Positions 41,883 to 52,205 of a DNA stretch of 64,000 nt are shown in pieces (position 1 is the first letter of the stretch; every line of letters starts with the position of its first letter). The notes under the pieces were generated by a model. That model did no database searches and was not told where the DNA came from. It saw only the letters and a list, made by a program, of their open reading frames with translations. The position numbers and the translations under genes are program-made. The DNA is taken from assembly GCF_022682495.2 (NCBI RefSeq), contig NC_071398.1, forward strand, positions 29,019,426 to 29,083,425, written 5' to 3'. This stretch comes from Desmodus rotundus. Lineage: Eukaryota; Chordata; Mammalia; Chiroptera; Phyllostomidae.

Positions 41883-42629
41883 TATAGGATGTATGGAACC
41901 TGACGGGGGGGAGTGGGTGCGAACGGCTGGGGTGGCCTGAGGAAACCATCACGCGTTCCCTATGTGCCCCTTAAATCATTTGGCATGCCACCAGAAGCAG
42001 ACGATGCACCTTCTGGGAAATTTTGGGACCAAGAAGGAACACTTATATTGGAGGAATCCACTTTACCTTTGAATTCTGGCTCTGGGACCTCAGCAAAGGT
42101 TTGTTGTCTCCTGAGTCCCGGGGTCTCAGCATCTGTAAATGCAGACACTACAGAGTTCAGAGGCAGGAGGAGACCAGGGGATAATTGAAGTAACACAGCA
42201 GCACTCGGGAAAGACTGGCTTCCCAGCAGAGCCCGTGTCTCAGCCGCAGCTGCGGCTGTGAGCATTTCCACCCGGGTGCCCTGAGGAGATGCGGCTGTTG
42301 CCATCGGGGGAGTGGGATTTGTCTATACACAGTGCCAAAGAAGCCCTAAAAGAATTTTGTGCAATTGTAACCTTCTCTCCTCCAAATAATCTCAAAGGCA
42401 ACAAACTGCTTGCAGATCAAGGGTTCCCAATGTTTTTAGGAGCGAAACACCCTCTAATGACTGTTTTGGCAGCTCCCACACCCCTCCCAACCTGGAGCTC
42501 CTAGGTGGAGCTGCAGTCTGTCAGACTCCTCACTTACCGATCTGTAATCGATCAGTGCATCTGCAAGGTTGAGGTAGATGTTTATCTAGTAAATAAATAG
42601 AATAATAAAATCGAATAAAATTAGATGTC
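41883..42629. other. Unassigned
   Basis: Mostly unique. TTCCCAATGTTTTTAGGAGC near 42424 might be the end of a decayed DNA transposon. No gene is seen. Confidence 0.35.
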
Positions 42630-43830
42630 CATGAAAACAAAATCAGGGGTACATCTAATGGAAGGCAAAATTAAAATTCTAAAAGGAAATGATAAGAGAG
42701 TACCTTCCTGGCATCGGAGCTTTCTTAAACAATACACAAGTACCAGAAAACTTAAAGGAGTTCGTAAATTTGACTATGTGTTAACAATAAAACACACAAT
42801 TCTCTTGTCCTTAACAAATACACCATGAACAAAATGGGAAGGGGGGAACCACTGGAAGATGTTTTCATCCTAAAGGACCACTCCCACCCGGCCTTGAGCT
42901 ACAGCACAGACGCAAGCACACACTTGAGCCATCTCCCCGGTTTCTCATCGCTTCCTCATCTGTAAGTGGCTACCAGGTTAGAGCACCTGACGTTGCCCGC
43001 ATTGTGCTTAGAACAGCACTGAAAGCATCTTAGGCACTCGGGGTTGGCATTATTGTAATTGCTCAGGTTTGAAAAGTCTTTTAAAACAAATCAATAAATA
43101 GTAGAAGACAACCTACCAAAACAGCAAGCAAGGGTGTGAGCAGGCTTCTGTGGAAGACAAAACCAGATGTTACTATGTCACTGCAAGGGTGTGTATTCTC
43201 AGCCACAGCTGGGAAAAAGTAATTCAAACAACAACGAGCTAACGTTTTAGACTCATCCTATTGACGGAACTTAGAAGCGTGACAACACCGCATTTCATCA
43301 GTATACTGGGCAGTGGGTGGGAAGCCCATGTGCTGAGAATGGAGCTCATTCTCCCTACAGGACAGTTTGGTAACAGCTAGTAAAATTGAAAACAAGGAGC
43401 CCCAGGGTGCAGTTTCCATTCTTGGAGAAATTGTTGCAAATGAGCATTTTATTTGTGGAGGTGACTGTGGGAGAATGTTGCCAGTAACAACCTACAGTCT
43501 AAACGGCCAGCCGCCTCCTTCACAGGAGAGTGGGTGGGTGGGTGTGCCCTGGTCGTCTGGGAGCACTAACAGTTCATCCGAAGAATACTGTGTGTTCTCA
43601 TCCACAAACTCTGCACAGGACTTCGGAGCAAGATGAGAGTTTCAAAAGAAAATGCCAAAATGATGCTTTTATACCCTTTTTAAAAATACAAAATAAAGCT
43701 ATAGGTTCTTCTTGAATGCATGTGCAAGTAATAGTAAAAAACAAGAAAGGGAAAAACCTCCAAAAGAACTCCTGGGAAGGACATGGGATTTGGGGGAGGA
43801 AGGGCCCTGTGGGGACGGAGCCCTGGGGTC
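42630..43830 (+). mobile_element. Old L1 LINE, ORF2 3' half to 3' UTR, sense, split by a MIR
   Basis: In order: AAAATTAAAATTCTAAAAGG, AGCTTTCTTAAACAATACAC, CTTAAAGGAGTTCGTAAATT, TGACTATGTG. After an interruption (about 42895-43065): AACAAATCAATAAATAGTAG, AAGACAACCTACCAAAACAG. Then GGACAGTTTGGTAACAGCTA, GAAAATGCCAAAATGATGC and TTTAAAAATACAAAATAAAG. This is the L1 ORF2 C-terminal order followed by its 3' UTR, heavily decayed and with many stops. The 89-codon frame at 43367-43636 lies inside it and is not a gene. Confidence 0.78.
42895..43065 (+). mobile_element. MIR SINE inside the old L1
   Basis: CTTGAGCCATCTCCCCGGTT, TCTCATCGCTTCCTCATCTG, TAAGTGGCTACCAGGTTAGA, ATTGTGCTTAGAACAGCACT, TAGGCACTCGGGGTTGGCAT fits the 3' two-thirds of MIR. 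Confidence 0.8.
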
Positions 43831-45054
43831 CTCAAATCCATTTAGGTATTTCTTAAAACTTAAGGAACCTGTGAGCAGATTCTAGAACTGGCACCTCCTG
43901 GACTCACACCTTAAGTGCTACTGGGCACTGCCATTTACATCTTTCCTCCACGTCGGTGCTGCAGAATGAGCTTTTCGTTTTGATGGGCCAGGAAATCAAG
44001 CTCCACACTCCCCTAGCCAAGCCTTTGTGCTCAAACCATCAGACCGGAGGCTCCTCCTTGCTTAGACCTGCACTGGCGGTCAAGGTGAGTGCGGGTGGCC
44101 GGTAGGGCGGGTGGGCCACCAACCTGGAAAGGGCCCTTGTTCTCCCAGAGATGGTCTCCAATGGAGCGTAAATGGCCAAATATTAGCCTTCCACATAACA
44201 GGGGATGAGAAAATGTCGGTCTGTTTCTTGTATTTGATGCAGAAAAACTATTTAAATCTACGAAACTTAAAAAAAAAAGGCCGTGTGTGTTGGTGGGGAG
44301 GCAGGGGGGCCGATTTTTGTGGCGGACGCATGTGTCTGATGGTGAGACTTCTGTGCGTGGCCTTATTGTGGTTGCTTGAATTCCTTCCAAATGGGCCTTT
44401 CTTTCCTTTTTTTCTTCCCTACCCCCCCGCATGGCAAAGGGCCCCCTTTTCATATTTTACATGTTGTGATTTCACTGAGCCCTTCCAATTGGTCGTCAAC
44501 AGTTCATTTGTGCCAGGACCTTCTGTAAACTCTGCACGCGGGTCTCCCAGCCTGACCACCCACCGAAACAGGCTGTCTAAACAGCGTGTGTCTGGGCCTC
44601 AGACACAGCGAGCGAGTTAAAGATGGATCCTGTCCAAGGATTTTTTTTCCTCCGAGCTGAGGTGGGGGTTGGGTGGGAGACCCTGGTAGCACCAGGCCCG
44701 GCTCAGATGTGGCCTTTTGAAGTTGGAGGGTAATGGCCCCTGTCTTGTGTCATTTTCTCCTTGGTTTTCCCTGAGCTTAGAAGGATCTCTGTCACCCTCT
44801 CTTACTTGAGGAGTGTTGACAATCCCTGTGCCAGGAATAAACATGTTAATAGGGACTGGAGCTTCTTCGACTTCATCCCAAATGCCCTATGGCCATGGTT
44901 TAACATCTCCTTTACCCCAACTTGGGAGTTTTACAAGCTCTACCCCTCTGGGGTGCAGCTCTCATTGGTTTTCAGTGGTCTTGGGCCTGTGGCTAGCAAT
45001 GTCAAGAGTGGCCTGATGACATTGAGGCAGCCCCAGCACATGCCAAAACCCTGG
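43831..45054. other. Repeat-poor stretch, no gene recognised
   Basis: No named repeat over 1.2 kb. AT-rich words at 44170-44275 (AAATGGCCAAATATTAGCCT, ACTATTTAAATCTACG) are followed by a poly-A/G tract and a C-run. The 169-codon plus frame (44111-44620) and 140-codon minus frame (44031-44453) overlap and share no domain, so I call neither. Confidence 0.42.
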
Positions 45055-45190
45055 GGTCAGTGCTCACTCTTGACCTCATGGAACCCTCCCAGAAGTCATT
45101 GGAGCTAGACATTGTTAGTGCCTATTTTGCAAAGGAGGAAAGGTGAAGACACTTGTCTAGGCTGATATGACATCCTTGGCGGAAGAGATC
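45055..45190 (-). mobile_element. MIR SINE (reverse), diverged
   Basis: TGACCTCATGGAACCCTCCC, CTAGACATTGTTAGTGCCTA, TTTTGCAAAGGAGGAAAGGT, GAAGACACTTGTCTAGGCTG follows the reverse MIR. Confidence 0.68.
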
Positions 45191-45304
45191 GGGATGCAGG
45201 TGTGTCTACTCAGGGACCGTGTCCTGTACTCATTCTCCAGGCTGCTCAAAAAACAGAGAAAGTGGTTTGTAGACATTTCTAATGTGATAGCCATGTTTGT
45301 GTGT

Positions 45305-46190
45305 GGTATGTACATATGTCTTTATTAAGGTATAATTCACATACCATACAATTCATTCATTTAAAGTGTGTAATTCAATGGTTTTTAGTATATTCACAAA
45401 ATCCTGCAACCATCACCACAATTAATTTTAGAATATTTTCATCACCTCAACAGAAACCCCATACCCTTTAGCTGTCACTCTGCCTTCTTTCTTTCTCCCA
45501 CTCCCGGGTAGCCACTGATCTGCTGTCTATCTCCGTGGATTCGCTGTTCTGGACATTTCGTATACATGGAATCCTACACTGTGTGATCTTTTGTGTTGGG
45601 GGACTCTTTCATGCAGCATAATGTTTCCAAGCATGTGTCAGAACTTTTTCATTCCTTTTATGGCTGAATAATATTCCTCTATGTGGCTAGACCCCATTCG
45701 GTTTATCCATTCATCAGATGATGGACTTTTGGGTTGTTTCCATCTTTTACCTATTATAAATAATGTTGCTATGAATATTTGTGAACAAGCTTTTGTGTGA
45801 CATATGTTTTTATTTCTCTTAGGTATATATACTTAAAAGCAGAATCCCTGGGTTATAGGGTAACTCTATATTTAACTGTTGAGCCCCTGCCAGACTGTTT
45901 TGCAAGGTGGCTGCACTGTACCACATTCCCACCAGAAGTTTATGAGGGTTCTAGTTTCTCCCTATCTTCTCCAACACTTGTTATTACCTTTTTGACTCCA
46001 GCCATTCTAGTGGGTGTTGTAACCTCATTGTGGTTTTGATTTGTATTTCCCTAATGACCAATAATGTTGAGCATCTTTTCATGTGCTTCTTGGCCACTCA
46101 TATTTTCTCAGGAGAAATGTCTATTCAGATCATTTGCCCATTTTTAAGTTGGGTTATTTGTCTTTGCGATTTTCTGTTCATGTCTTTCTC
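45305..46190 (-). mobile_element. L1 LINE (L1M) 3' end, reverse
   Basis: TTTATTAAGGTATAATTCAC, AATTCAATGGTTTTTAGTAT, CTGCAACCATCACCACAATT (3' UTR), then GGCTGAATAATATTCCTCTA, GATGGACTTTTGGGTTGTTT, CCAGACTGTTTTGCAAGGTG, CATTGTGGTTTTGATTTGTA, CAGATCATTTGCCCATTTTT. About 0.9 kb, 5'-truncated, stops throughout. The most easily read L1 in the window. Confidence 0.98.
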
Positions 46191-46275
46191 TTGCTGCTGG
46201 CTTAGGAGATCTCTGTGGGCTGAGACTGCAACTTTGCTCACTGTCTCACACACTTCTTCACTCTCCCCCATTCCC

Positions 46276-46381
46276 ACATGTGGTGATTCAGTAGGTCTGT
46301 GGGAGGCAAGGAGTTTGCATTTCCAGTACGTTCTCGGGTGATGCTGATGTGTGGTTGGAGGGCCCCACTTTGAGAACCACT
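46276..46381. mobile_element. MER5A-type hAT MITE, partial
   Basis: GGTGATTCAGTAGGTCTGTG, GGAGTTTGCATTTCCAGTAC, TCTCGGGTGATGCTGATGTG, GGCCCCACTTTGAGAACCAC is the right part with a readable terminus. The left part is missing. Confidence 0.9.
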
Positions 46382-46760
46382 TCCTAGAGAAAGTCTCCCA
46401 AATGTGTACAAGGAAGCTACTTCAAGACTGTTCCTAGTAGGACAATTTGTAATAACAAACAAATGGTCACTACCTACATGCCCCTCAACTGAAGGAAAAA
46501 TCGAATGCAATGTATTCACAAAATAGAACATTGCATAGCAGTGAAGAGTGAATGAATTTTAGCTATACACATCAACATGGTGAGTTTCCATAAAGTAATA
46601 GTGAAAAGGGCCAGAGCAGAAGAGACACCCAGTGTGATATTATTTATCAATAAATGAAGTTTAGCAGTGTTTCAAACTCAACTACATATTATTAATAGAC
46701 ATTAATACATATTATATCATAAAAATATAAAGAGTGGCTTGAGATTATTTAGGACAATTC
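46382..46760 (+). mobile_element. L1 LINE, ORF2 end and 3' region, sense
   Basis: CCCAAATGTGTACAAGGAAG, CAATTTGTAATAACAAACAA, CTACCTACATGCCCCTCAAC, CACAAAATAGAACATTGCAT, CAGTGTGATATTATTTATCA is the forward L1 word order. It lies in opposite orientation to the L1 at 45305-46190, so they are two insertions. Confidence 0.87.
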
Positions 46761-47954
46761 AAGAGAGAGACCTACCTAAGGAACAGCAGTTGTGTCTAAC
46801 AAATTTTATTTCTTAAGCTGAGGGGTGGGCTCTGTTGGAAGAACCGTGGGTCCCCAGTCTCATTGCATGTCCTTACTGAGCATTAGGCTAAGATGCTACC
46901 CTGTCCTAGCAATCTTCTGAAGTGGAGCTGTTTTTGTGGCTGGTCATGTAGGCAGTTAAGAAGGTCAAGGAGGCTGCATCTTGTATACTGCTTGTTAGAG
47001 AGGGTGCTGAGCCTGTGGTCCCGGATCCTCAGCTGGGGTACAGCACACTGCATGTGAAGCCACCATCTTGGCTCAGCACTCTGCTCTGTAGGACTTGGCT
47101 CAGAGGAAATGACATGGCTATGCTGACTGTTTGCTGTGCTGTGCGTAAGGGACTTGCAGTGACCCATTGAGTCTCATCTGTTTCAGCACCTGGGGCCGTG
47201 GCCAGCCAACCTTCTAGCTGCTGGGTCATCTCCTTTTTCATCAAGGCTTGTGACATCTCACCACCTTCCATGAAGTCGCGTTCTTCCCTGACTGTCACAT
47301 AAACATGTGTTAAATTATTACCTAAATTATTGTGTAATTAAAATGGGATCATGGCATAGGGAGCAGCTTTCCCCTTGAAGAGTTATTAGTTATTTAATTT
47401 CTCTTTGCCAATGGGATGCTTCTTGATGTTAGCATTGGGCCATAAAACCTATCATAAGATCTAGTCACAGCCCTGTTTATAGCTTTTTGTAACCTGCTTA
47501 TGAAACAAAATTGAATTATTTTCCACAAGAGAGATGGTGACCAGGATGCGGAGCTCTGAAGCATTATTGCAAATTGAAGAGGCAAAGGCCTGGCTACGAG
47601 GAGGGGGCTCAGGATAAAGATCACTAGGGTCAGCTCTAGTAGGAGAAGACTCTGTGTGTGTGTGTGTCCTGCAGAGCTCTGTGTTAACAACCCATTTACT
47701 GGGCTCATCTCACTGAACACCAAGCACCAGCCCAGGTGCTGTCGATCAAACTCACCAGGTGAGTTGCTGGTGGTGAGAGCTGAGTATTTATTTATGTAGG
47801 CATGAATAGTAGAGGTATGGTTCTAGTCATCAGGAAATGGGATTTAAAAATTTAGATTTGGAGTGAACATTGGATGTCATGGCCACATCAAATTGCTGTA
47901 GAAATTTCTAAGCAGACCAGCATTGGTCCTCTGAACACACTTTAAGTAGCCTTT
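46761..47954. other. Unassigned; short (GT)n at 47652-47668
   Basis: No repeat family is recognised in the rest. The open frames at 46883-47298 (-) and 47394-47723 (-) lack domains. Confidence 0.4.
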
Positions 47955-48487
47955 GTCTAGAGAAGTTAAGAGATCTAGGCAAAGTCACTTGTGGGTTGAA
48001 TTGTATCCTCCTAAAAGATATGTTCAAGTGCTAACCCCATGGTCCCCGTGAATGTGACTTTATGTGGAAATAGGGTGTTAGCAGATGTAATTAAGTTAGA
48101 ATGAGGTCATACTGGGTTTGGGTGGGCCCTAATCCAATGACTGGTGTCCTTATAAGAAGAAGGAAATTTGGATGTGGTGACAAGATAGTTATGTGAAATT
48201 AGGCAGAAATTAGAGTTAATGCACGCCAAGGAATGCTAAGGATTGCTGGCAATACTGGAAGCCAGAAGAGGCAAGGAAGAATTCTTCCCCAGGACTTTTG
48301 GAGGGAGTAGGGCCCTACTAACACTTTGATTTTTGAACTTATGGACTCCAGAACTGTGAGAGAATAGATTTCTGTTCTTTTAAGTCACCCAGTTTGGGGT
48401 CCTTTGTTAAGGAGGCCCTAGGAAATCGACTAAGTTAATGACAGGACAGGGACTCGAACCCAGGTCTTCCTGACTCTGGAGTCCCTT
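47955..48487 (-). mobile_element. MIR SINE (reverse) split by an MLT1 LTR
   Basis: Left half AGAGAAGTTAAGAGATCTAG, GCAAAGTCAC (47959-47988). Right half GACAGGACAGGGACTCGAAC, CCAGGTCTTCCTGACTCTGG (about 48440-48480). Joined, they give the reverse MIR core through the tRNA B-box region. The LTR at 47990-48433 lies between. Confidence 0.82.
47990..48433 (+). mobile_element. MLT1-type LTR (ERVL-MaLR), sense
   Basis: TGTGGGTTGAATTGTATCCT, AGATATGTTCAAGTGCTAAC, GTGAATGTGACTTTATGTGG, GTAATTAAGTTAGAATGAGG, CTAATCCAATGACTGGTGTC, GCCAAGGAATGCTAAGGATT, CCAGAACTGTGAGAGAATAG, GTCACCCAGTTTGGGGTCCT. Near-complete solitary LTR with no internal coding region. Confidence 0.97.
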
Positions 48488-49199
48488 CTCCCATGGCGTC
48501 ACTCAGGCTTGAGGCACCCTGGGGACAGTGAGGACAGATGGCTTGGGGGATGGGTGGGCTTCGCCACAGCCTTTGGATTCCTTTTTGAAAGTTCCACACA
48601 TGGCCCCGGCTCTTAGATCATTCTTCTTTTGCCTTGAGCTCTGTGGGTTCAAAGCCAAAACCGTAAGCAGTTTAATCATTGTCTGTCCTGGAATTACCCC
48701 AGCCAACCCAGCCAGGATCGTGCGGGTCGTCTGGCCCGCTAACTCTTTGTTCTTCCTGTAAGCCTCTTCTTAAATGCGGTCAGAGGAGGGTTTAGCCTTG
48801 TCCCAGGAGGCATGATGGTTACCCTCCCTGATCCCAGCACCGATCATTTGAGGCTGGTATTCTTGACAAAGCCCTTGTGGCATCCTTTGCAGAATTATGT
48901 TCTCCAATGCGGGCCCTCCCCTGCCCTCTAATTGCACACATCTGCAAGGCCCCTGTGAGCAATAGGAGGCCTGGGTATGTCCATCAGAGCAGGGCCTGGT
49001 GGTGGCAGCCCCTGTAATTCTCCGTGGTTCTGGGATTAAAGCGGTGAGCATCCCCTCATGAGCAGAGAGCACCAAAGGTGGACAGTTGGACTGAGAGGAG
49101 AGTGATACTTTAAATAAAGCTAAGATCAGATCAGAGGTCAGAGGTCAGAGCTGATAGCACCTCCCCAGTCATGGCCAAAAGGAAGGAGGATGTCCTGGT
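48488..49199. other. Unassigned unique sequence
   Basis: No repeat or exon is recognised. GATCAGAGGTCAGAGGTCAG (49130-49149) is a short tandem of AGAGGTC units, which are nuclear-receptor half-site-like words. Confidence 0.4.
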
Positions 49200-49425
49200 G
49201 TTCATGATACTGGAATCAGGCTTGGGTCCAAATCCTATCTCAGTCAGAAGTGAGGTGACTGGGCAAGACACGTAACCACTCTAAGCCTTACCTTCTTCAT
49301 CTATGAAATGGGAAGAACAGTAATGCCTATCATACAGAATCAGTGAGAAGGTCAATGGCATAATGCCTATGAAGAGTATGGCACAGAATCTGGCATAAGT
49401 CAATAGCTAGTAGTCATCATTACTT
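49200..49425 (+). mobile_element. MIR SINE, near full length
   Basis: ATACTGGAATCAGGCTTGGG, TCCAAATCCTATCTCAGTCA, GGGCAAGACACGTAACCACT, CTAAGCCTTACCTTCTTCAT, CTATGAAATGGGAAGAACAG, AATCTGGCATAAGTCAATAG. Confidence 0.94.
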
Positions 49426-50544
49426 GGCACCAGGAGCTGCTGACACTACCTTCCAGAGCTCATTTTGAAGCCCACCTTTGGCTGTGCTGGGCAGTTCCTG
49501 GGCATCCTGAGGGCTTCCCATCTCAGCCTCTGCATCTCCTCTCGACTCTGCCCGGCAGTTTTCTCCAGCACTGCGGGAACTTGATCAGCGCACATGCAGG
49601 GCTGCCTAGCCATGCCCTAACTTAATGCCTCCAGGAGTAAACCTCAATGAGTGAGGGGTGGGATTTGGTGGATAGATACCCCAGGTTCCCCATCCTTCAC
49701 TGGGACAACTTGAAGTGCCTTCTATACAGTTCATCAGAGGATCCCTGTGGCACTGAGTCCCTGTTAGGTGCTGTGGTAGCCCTCTCATTAATGCACATTT
49801 TATTGGCTTGTCTCCCTTTCCTGACTCACTTCCCACTTGTCACTTGTGCTTCCAGAGGTCACCTCCCAAAGACACCATGGGCACTCAAGCCCTTGTGTCA
49901 GGCTCTGCCTTCAGGGGGCCCACACTGAGATAGCTGCTGTACAGAGACAGTGAACGAAATGTTGGGGAAAAGTAAGGGACAGGGAAGAATGGGAGGCCAC
50001 AATTACAAAAAAGAAACTAATGACAACAAAGAAAACACAAATTCATAGATTAGGAGGTTGGCCTGAGAGCTAAGTGGCCAGAGAATGGAGAACAGTCAAC
50101 ACTCTAGGGGAGTGAGTACAAGTCATACCACAGAGCCAGAGAGAGATGAAGGTGCATGGTGGCCTTTCTTCCTGCTGAGAGCTTCTCCCTGCTGTGGAGA
50201 AGGCAGGAACCTCTCTCCAGACACAGTTAGGCAACCCCGAGAGGTGGTACGAAGGTTCCTAGGACTCATTTCATTATTTTACAAGATCTCCTAGGAATAT
50301 GGCTTGCCCTGTGCTTTTGGTTGTTGTTGTTGCCTGTGCTAATTACATATCCTCCAATGGGCTACTACTTCCAGTCTTTGAGCCCATTTTACTCCTAGTT
50401 ATATATGCCTTTATTTGATTTTCTTATTTGTATTAATTATAACTTTAAAAAGTTTCTTTATGTAAAAGAGACCCTTCCTAAATGTGCTTTGAGTGGAAAA
50501 CTAATAAAAGAGGTCTTTTCTGGTGAAAATATTGGGACCTACTT
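49426..50544. other. Unassigned unique sequence
   Basis: No repeat that I can name and no exon. TTGTTGTTGTTGCC near 50320 is a short simple run. Confidence 0.4.
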
Positions 50545-50642
50545 ATTTGATCTGACATCCTATTTTACATACAGAAGAGGAAACCTGAGACCCAGAGTGG
50601 TTAAGTGGTTTGCTTTAGGTTACACATTTGGACAACAGAATC
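50545..50642 (-). mobile_element. MIR SINE (reverse), fragment
   Basis: CATCCTATTTTACATACAGA, AGAGGAAACCTGAGACCCAG, AGTGGTTAAGTGGTTTGCTT, TAGGTTACACATTTGG is the reverse MIR core. Confidence 0.82.
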
Positions 50643-50679
50643 TATACACAAACATATTTCGGTATGGGTTATAAGGAAA

Positions 50680-51120
50680 AGGGCCACACAGTGACATGCA
50701 AGAATAAGCATTTATTTCTTGTTTCACTCATCTGCTGAGGTTTGGCTGATCTAGGGTGGGCTCAGCTGGGCTAGGCTTTGAGCCACGGGTTGGGCCAGCA
50801 TGTTGTTCTCACGGTCAGAGAAAGGATTGCAAGAGGGAAACCCAACTGTGCAAGCTCATGTCAAGCCTTTGCTAGTGTGATGTCCGCTTACTATCTTAGC
50901 CAAAGCAAGCCACAGTGCCAAGCTCGAAGTCAAGCGGTGGAGAAATCCACTCCTTCCGTGCAGGTTGGGGTTGGGGAGGGAGTGAATATTTGTTGAGAAA
51001 TGATCAGATCTACCACAGAGGCTGAATCTCGTGAGTGCAGAGGCAGTGTGAGGCACACACTTTCCTGGAGTAGATCTTCACAAGGGTGGCATGGTTTCCC
51101 AGGGAGAGAAGCTTAACCAT
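50680..51120. mobile_element. Ancient LTR-like repeat, 'family C'
   Basis: AAGAATAAGCATTTATTTCT, GAGGTTTGGCTGATCTAGGG, TGGGCTCAGCTGGGCTAGGC, TAGCCAAAGCAAGCCACAGT, GCCAAGCTCGAAGTCAAGCG, GTGGAGAAATCCACTCCTTC is a common mammalian repeat pattern, probably an LTR in reverse. I do not assert its name. Confidence 0.5.
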
Positions 51121-51149
51121 GCTGTCCTAATTCAGCCGGGCTGCCTTTC

Positions 51150-52025
51150 CTGATGAGAAGTCCATGAGTATTTTTATGTTTATTCTTCTGAATTCAATGT
51201 TTCTTTTTTCCTGTGGCTTTTAGCAATTTCACCATAATGTACCTCGGTGTGGTTTTCTTTGTATTTATCCTGCTTGAGTTTTTATTGATCTTCTTGAATC
51301 AATAGGTTTATAGTTTTCATCAAATTCAAACAAAATTTGACTGTTGTTTCTTCAATACTTTCCCATTTCTTCCTCTTCCCCTATCCCCTCCCCTGGGACT
51401 CCAATCACATGCATATCAGACTGTGTGGCATTGTCCCATGAAGCTGTGTTTGGTGTGTACGGTTTACATTGCTGAGCCTGCAAGTTCACGGATCTTTTCC
51501 TGTGCAATGATTAATCTTTTGTAAAGCCCGCCCAGTGAGATCCTATTTTAGGTATAGTATTTTCAGCTCCAAACATCCCATTTGATTCCTTTTAAATATC
51601 TTCCAATTCTTTCTGCATTATGTTCATGTTTTTCTTTAAATCCTTGAGCATTCTATAAAAGCTATTTAAAGTCTTTCCACGCGGATTCTAACATTACTGT
51701 CACTTTTGGCTATGTTTCTTTTGACTGATTTTTATTCTGGTTATAGGTCACATTTTACTGCTTTTTACATGTCTAGTATTTTTTTGATAGGATGCCAAAC
51801 ATTACAAATTCTTGTTATTGAGTTGTTGGATTTGGTTGTCTTCAGCTAAACAGGGTTGAAATTTATTTTGGCAGGAGGTTAAGTTACTTGAAAATCAACT
51901 TGATCCTTTTGAGGCTTGTTTTGAATCTTTGTTAGGAAAGGTCTGGAGTAGCCTTTACTCCCAGGCCCCTTTAGCTCTACTGCTAAGGCATGAATGACCC
52001 TCATGGAGTTTTTCCTAAGTGTCCT
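51150..52025 (-). mobile_element. Old L1/HAL1-like LINE, reverse
   Basis: TGTACCTCGGTGTGGTTTTC, TTTGTATTTATCCTGCTTGA, GTTTATAGTTTTCATCAAAT, GGGACTCCAATCACATGCAT, CAAGTTCACGGATCTTTTCC, AAATCCTTGAGCATTCTATA, GTTATAGGTCACATTTTACT, GGCAGGAGGTTAAGTTACTT, TTGAGGCTTGTTTTGAATCT. This is a well-known antisense block of old mammalian LINEs. Whether L1M or HAL1 needs a library search. Confidence 0.82.
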
Positions 52026-52067
52026 GGTTTATCTGTGGCTCTAGAGGGGGCAGCCCAGAGTGAAGAG

Positions 52068-52205
52068 AGCTGAGTTCTGACTTGGGTCTGCCTTCATGCT
52101 TGCTCTGTTATGTTACCCAAATAGCTTAACAATGCTTGGCCTCACTTTTCTCATACGCCAGATGTAGAATTTTGTCTCAGTCTTAGTGCTTTTCACGCTG
52201 TGTTA
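52068..52205 (+). mobile_element. MIR SINE, diverged
   Basis: CTGAGTTCTGACTTGGGTCT, TTGCTCTGTTATGTTACCCA, AATAGCTTAACAATGCTTGG, CCTCACTTTTCTCATACGCC resembles the MIR core. Confidence 0.65.

Noticed and set aside
43367..43636. 89-codon frame as a small protein
   Set aside because: It lies inside an old L1 whose ORF2 and 3' UTR words can be read on both sides of it.
44031..44620. 140- and 169-codon frames on opposite strands, considered as a gene
   Set aside because: They overlap, have no domain, and include a poly-A/G tract and C-runs that no conserved coding region would carry.
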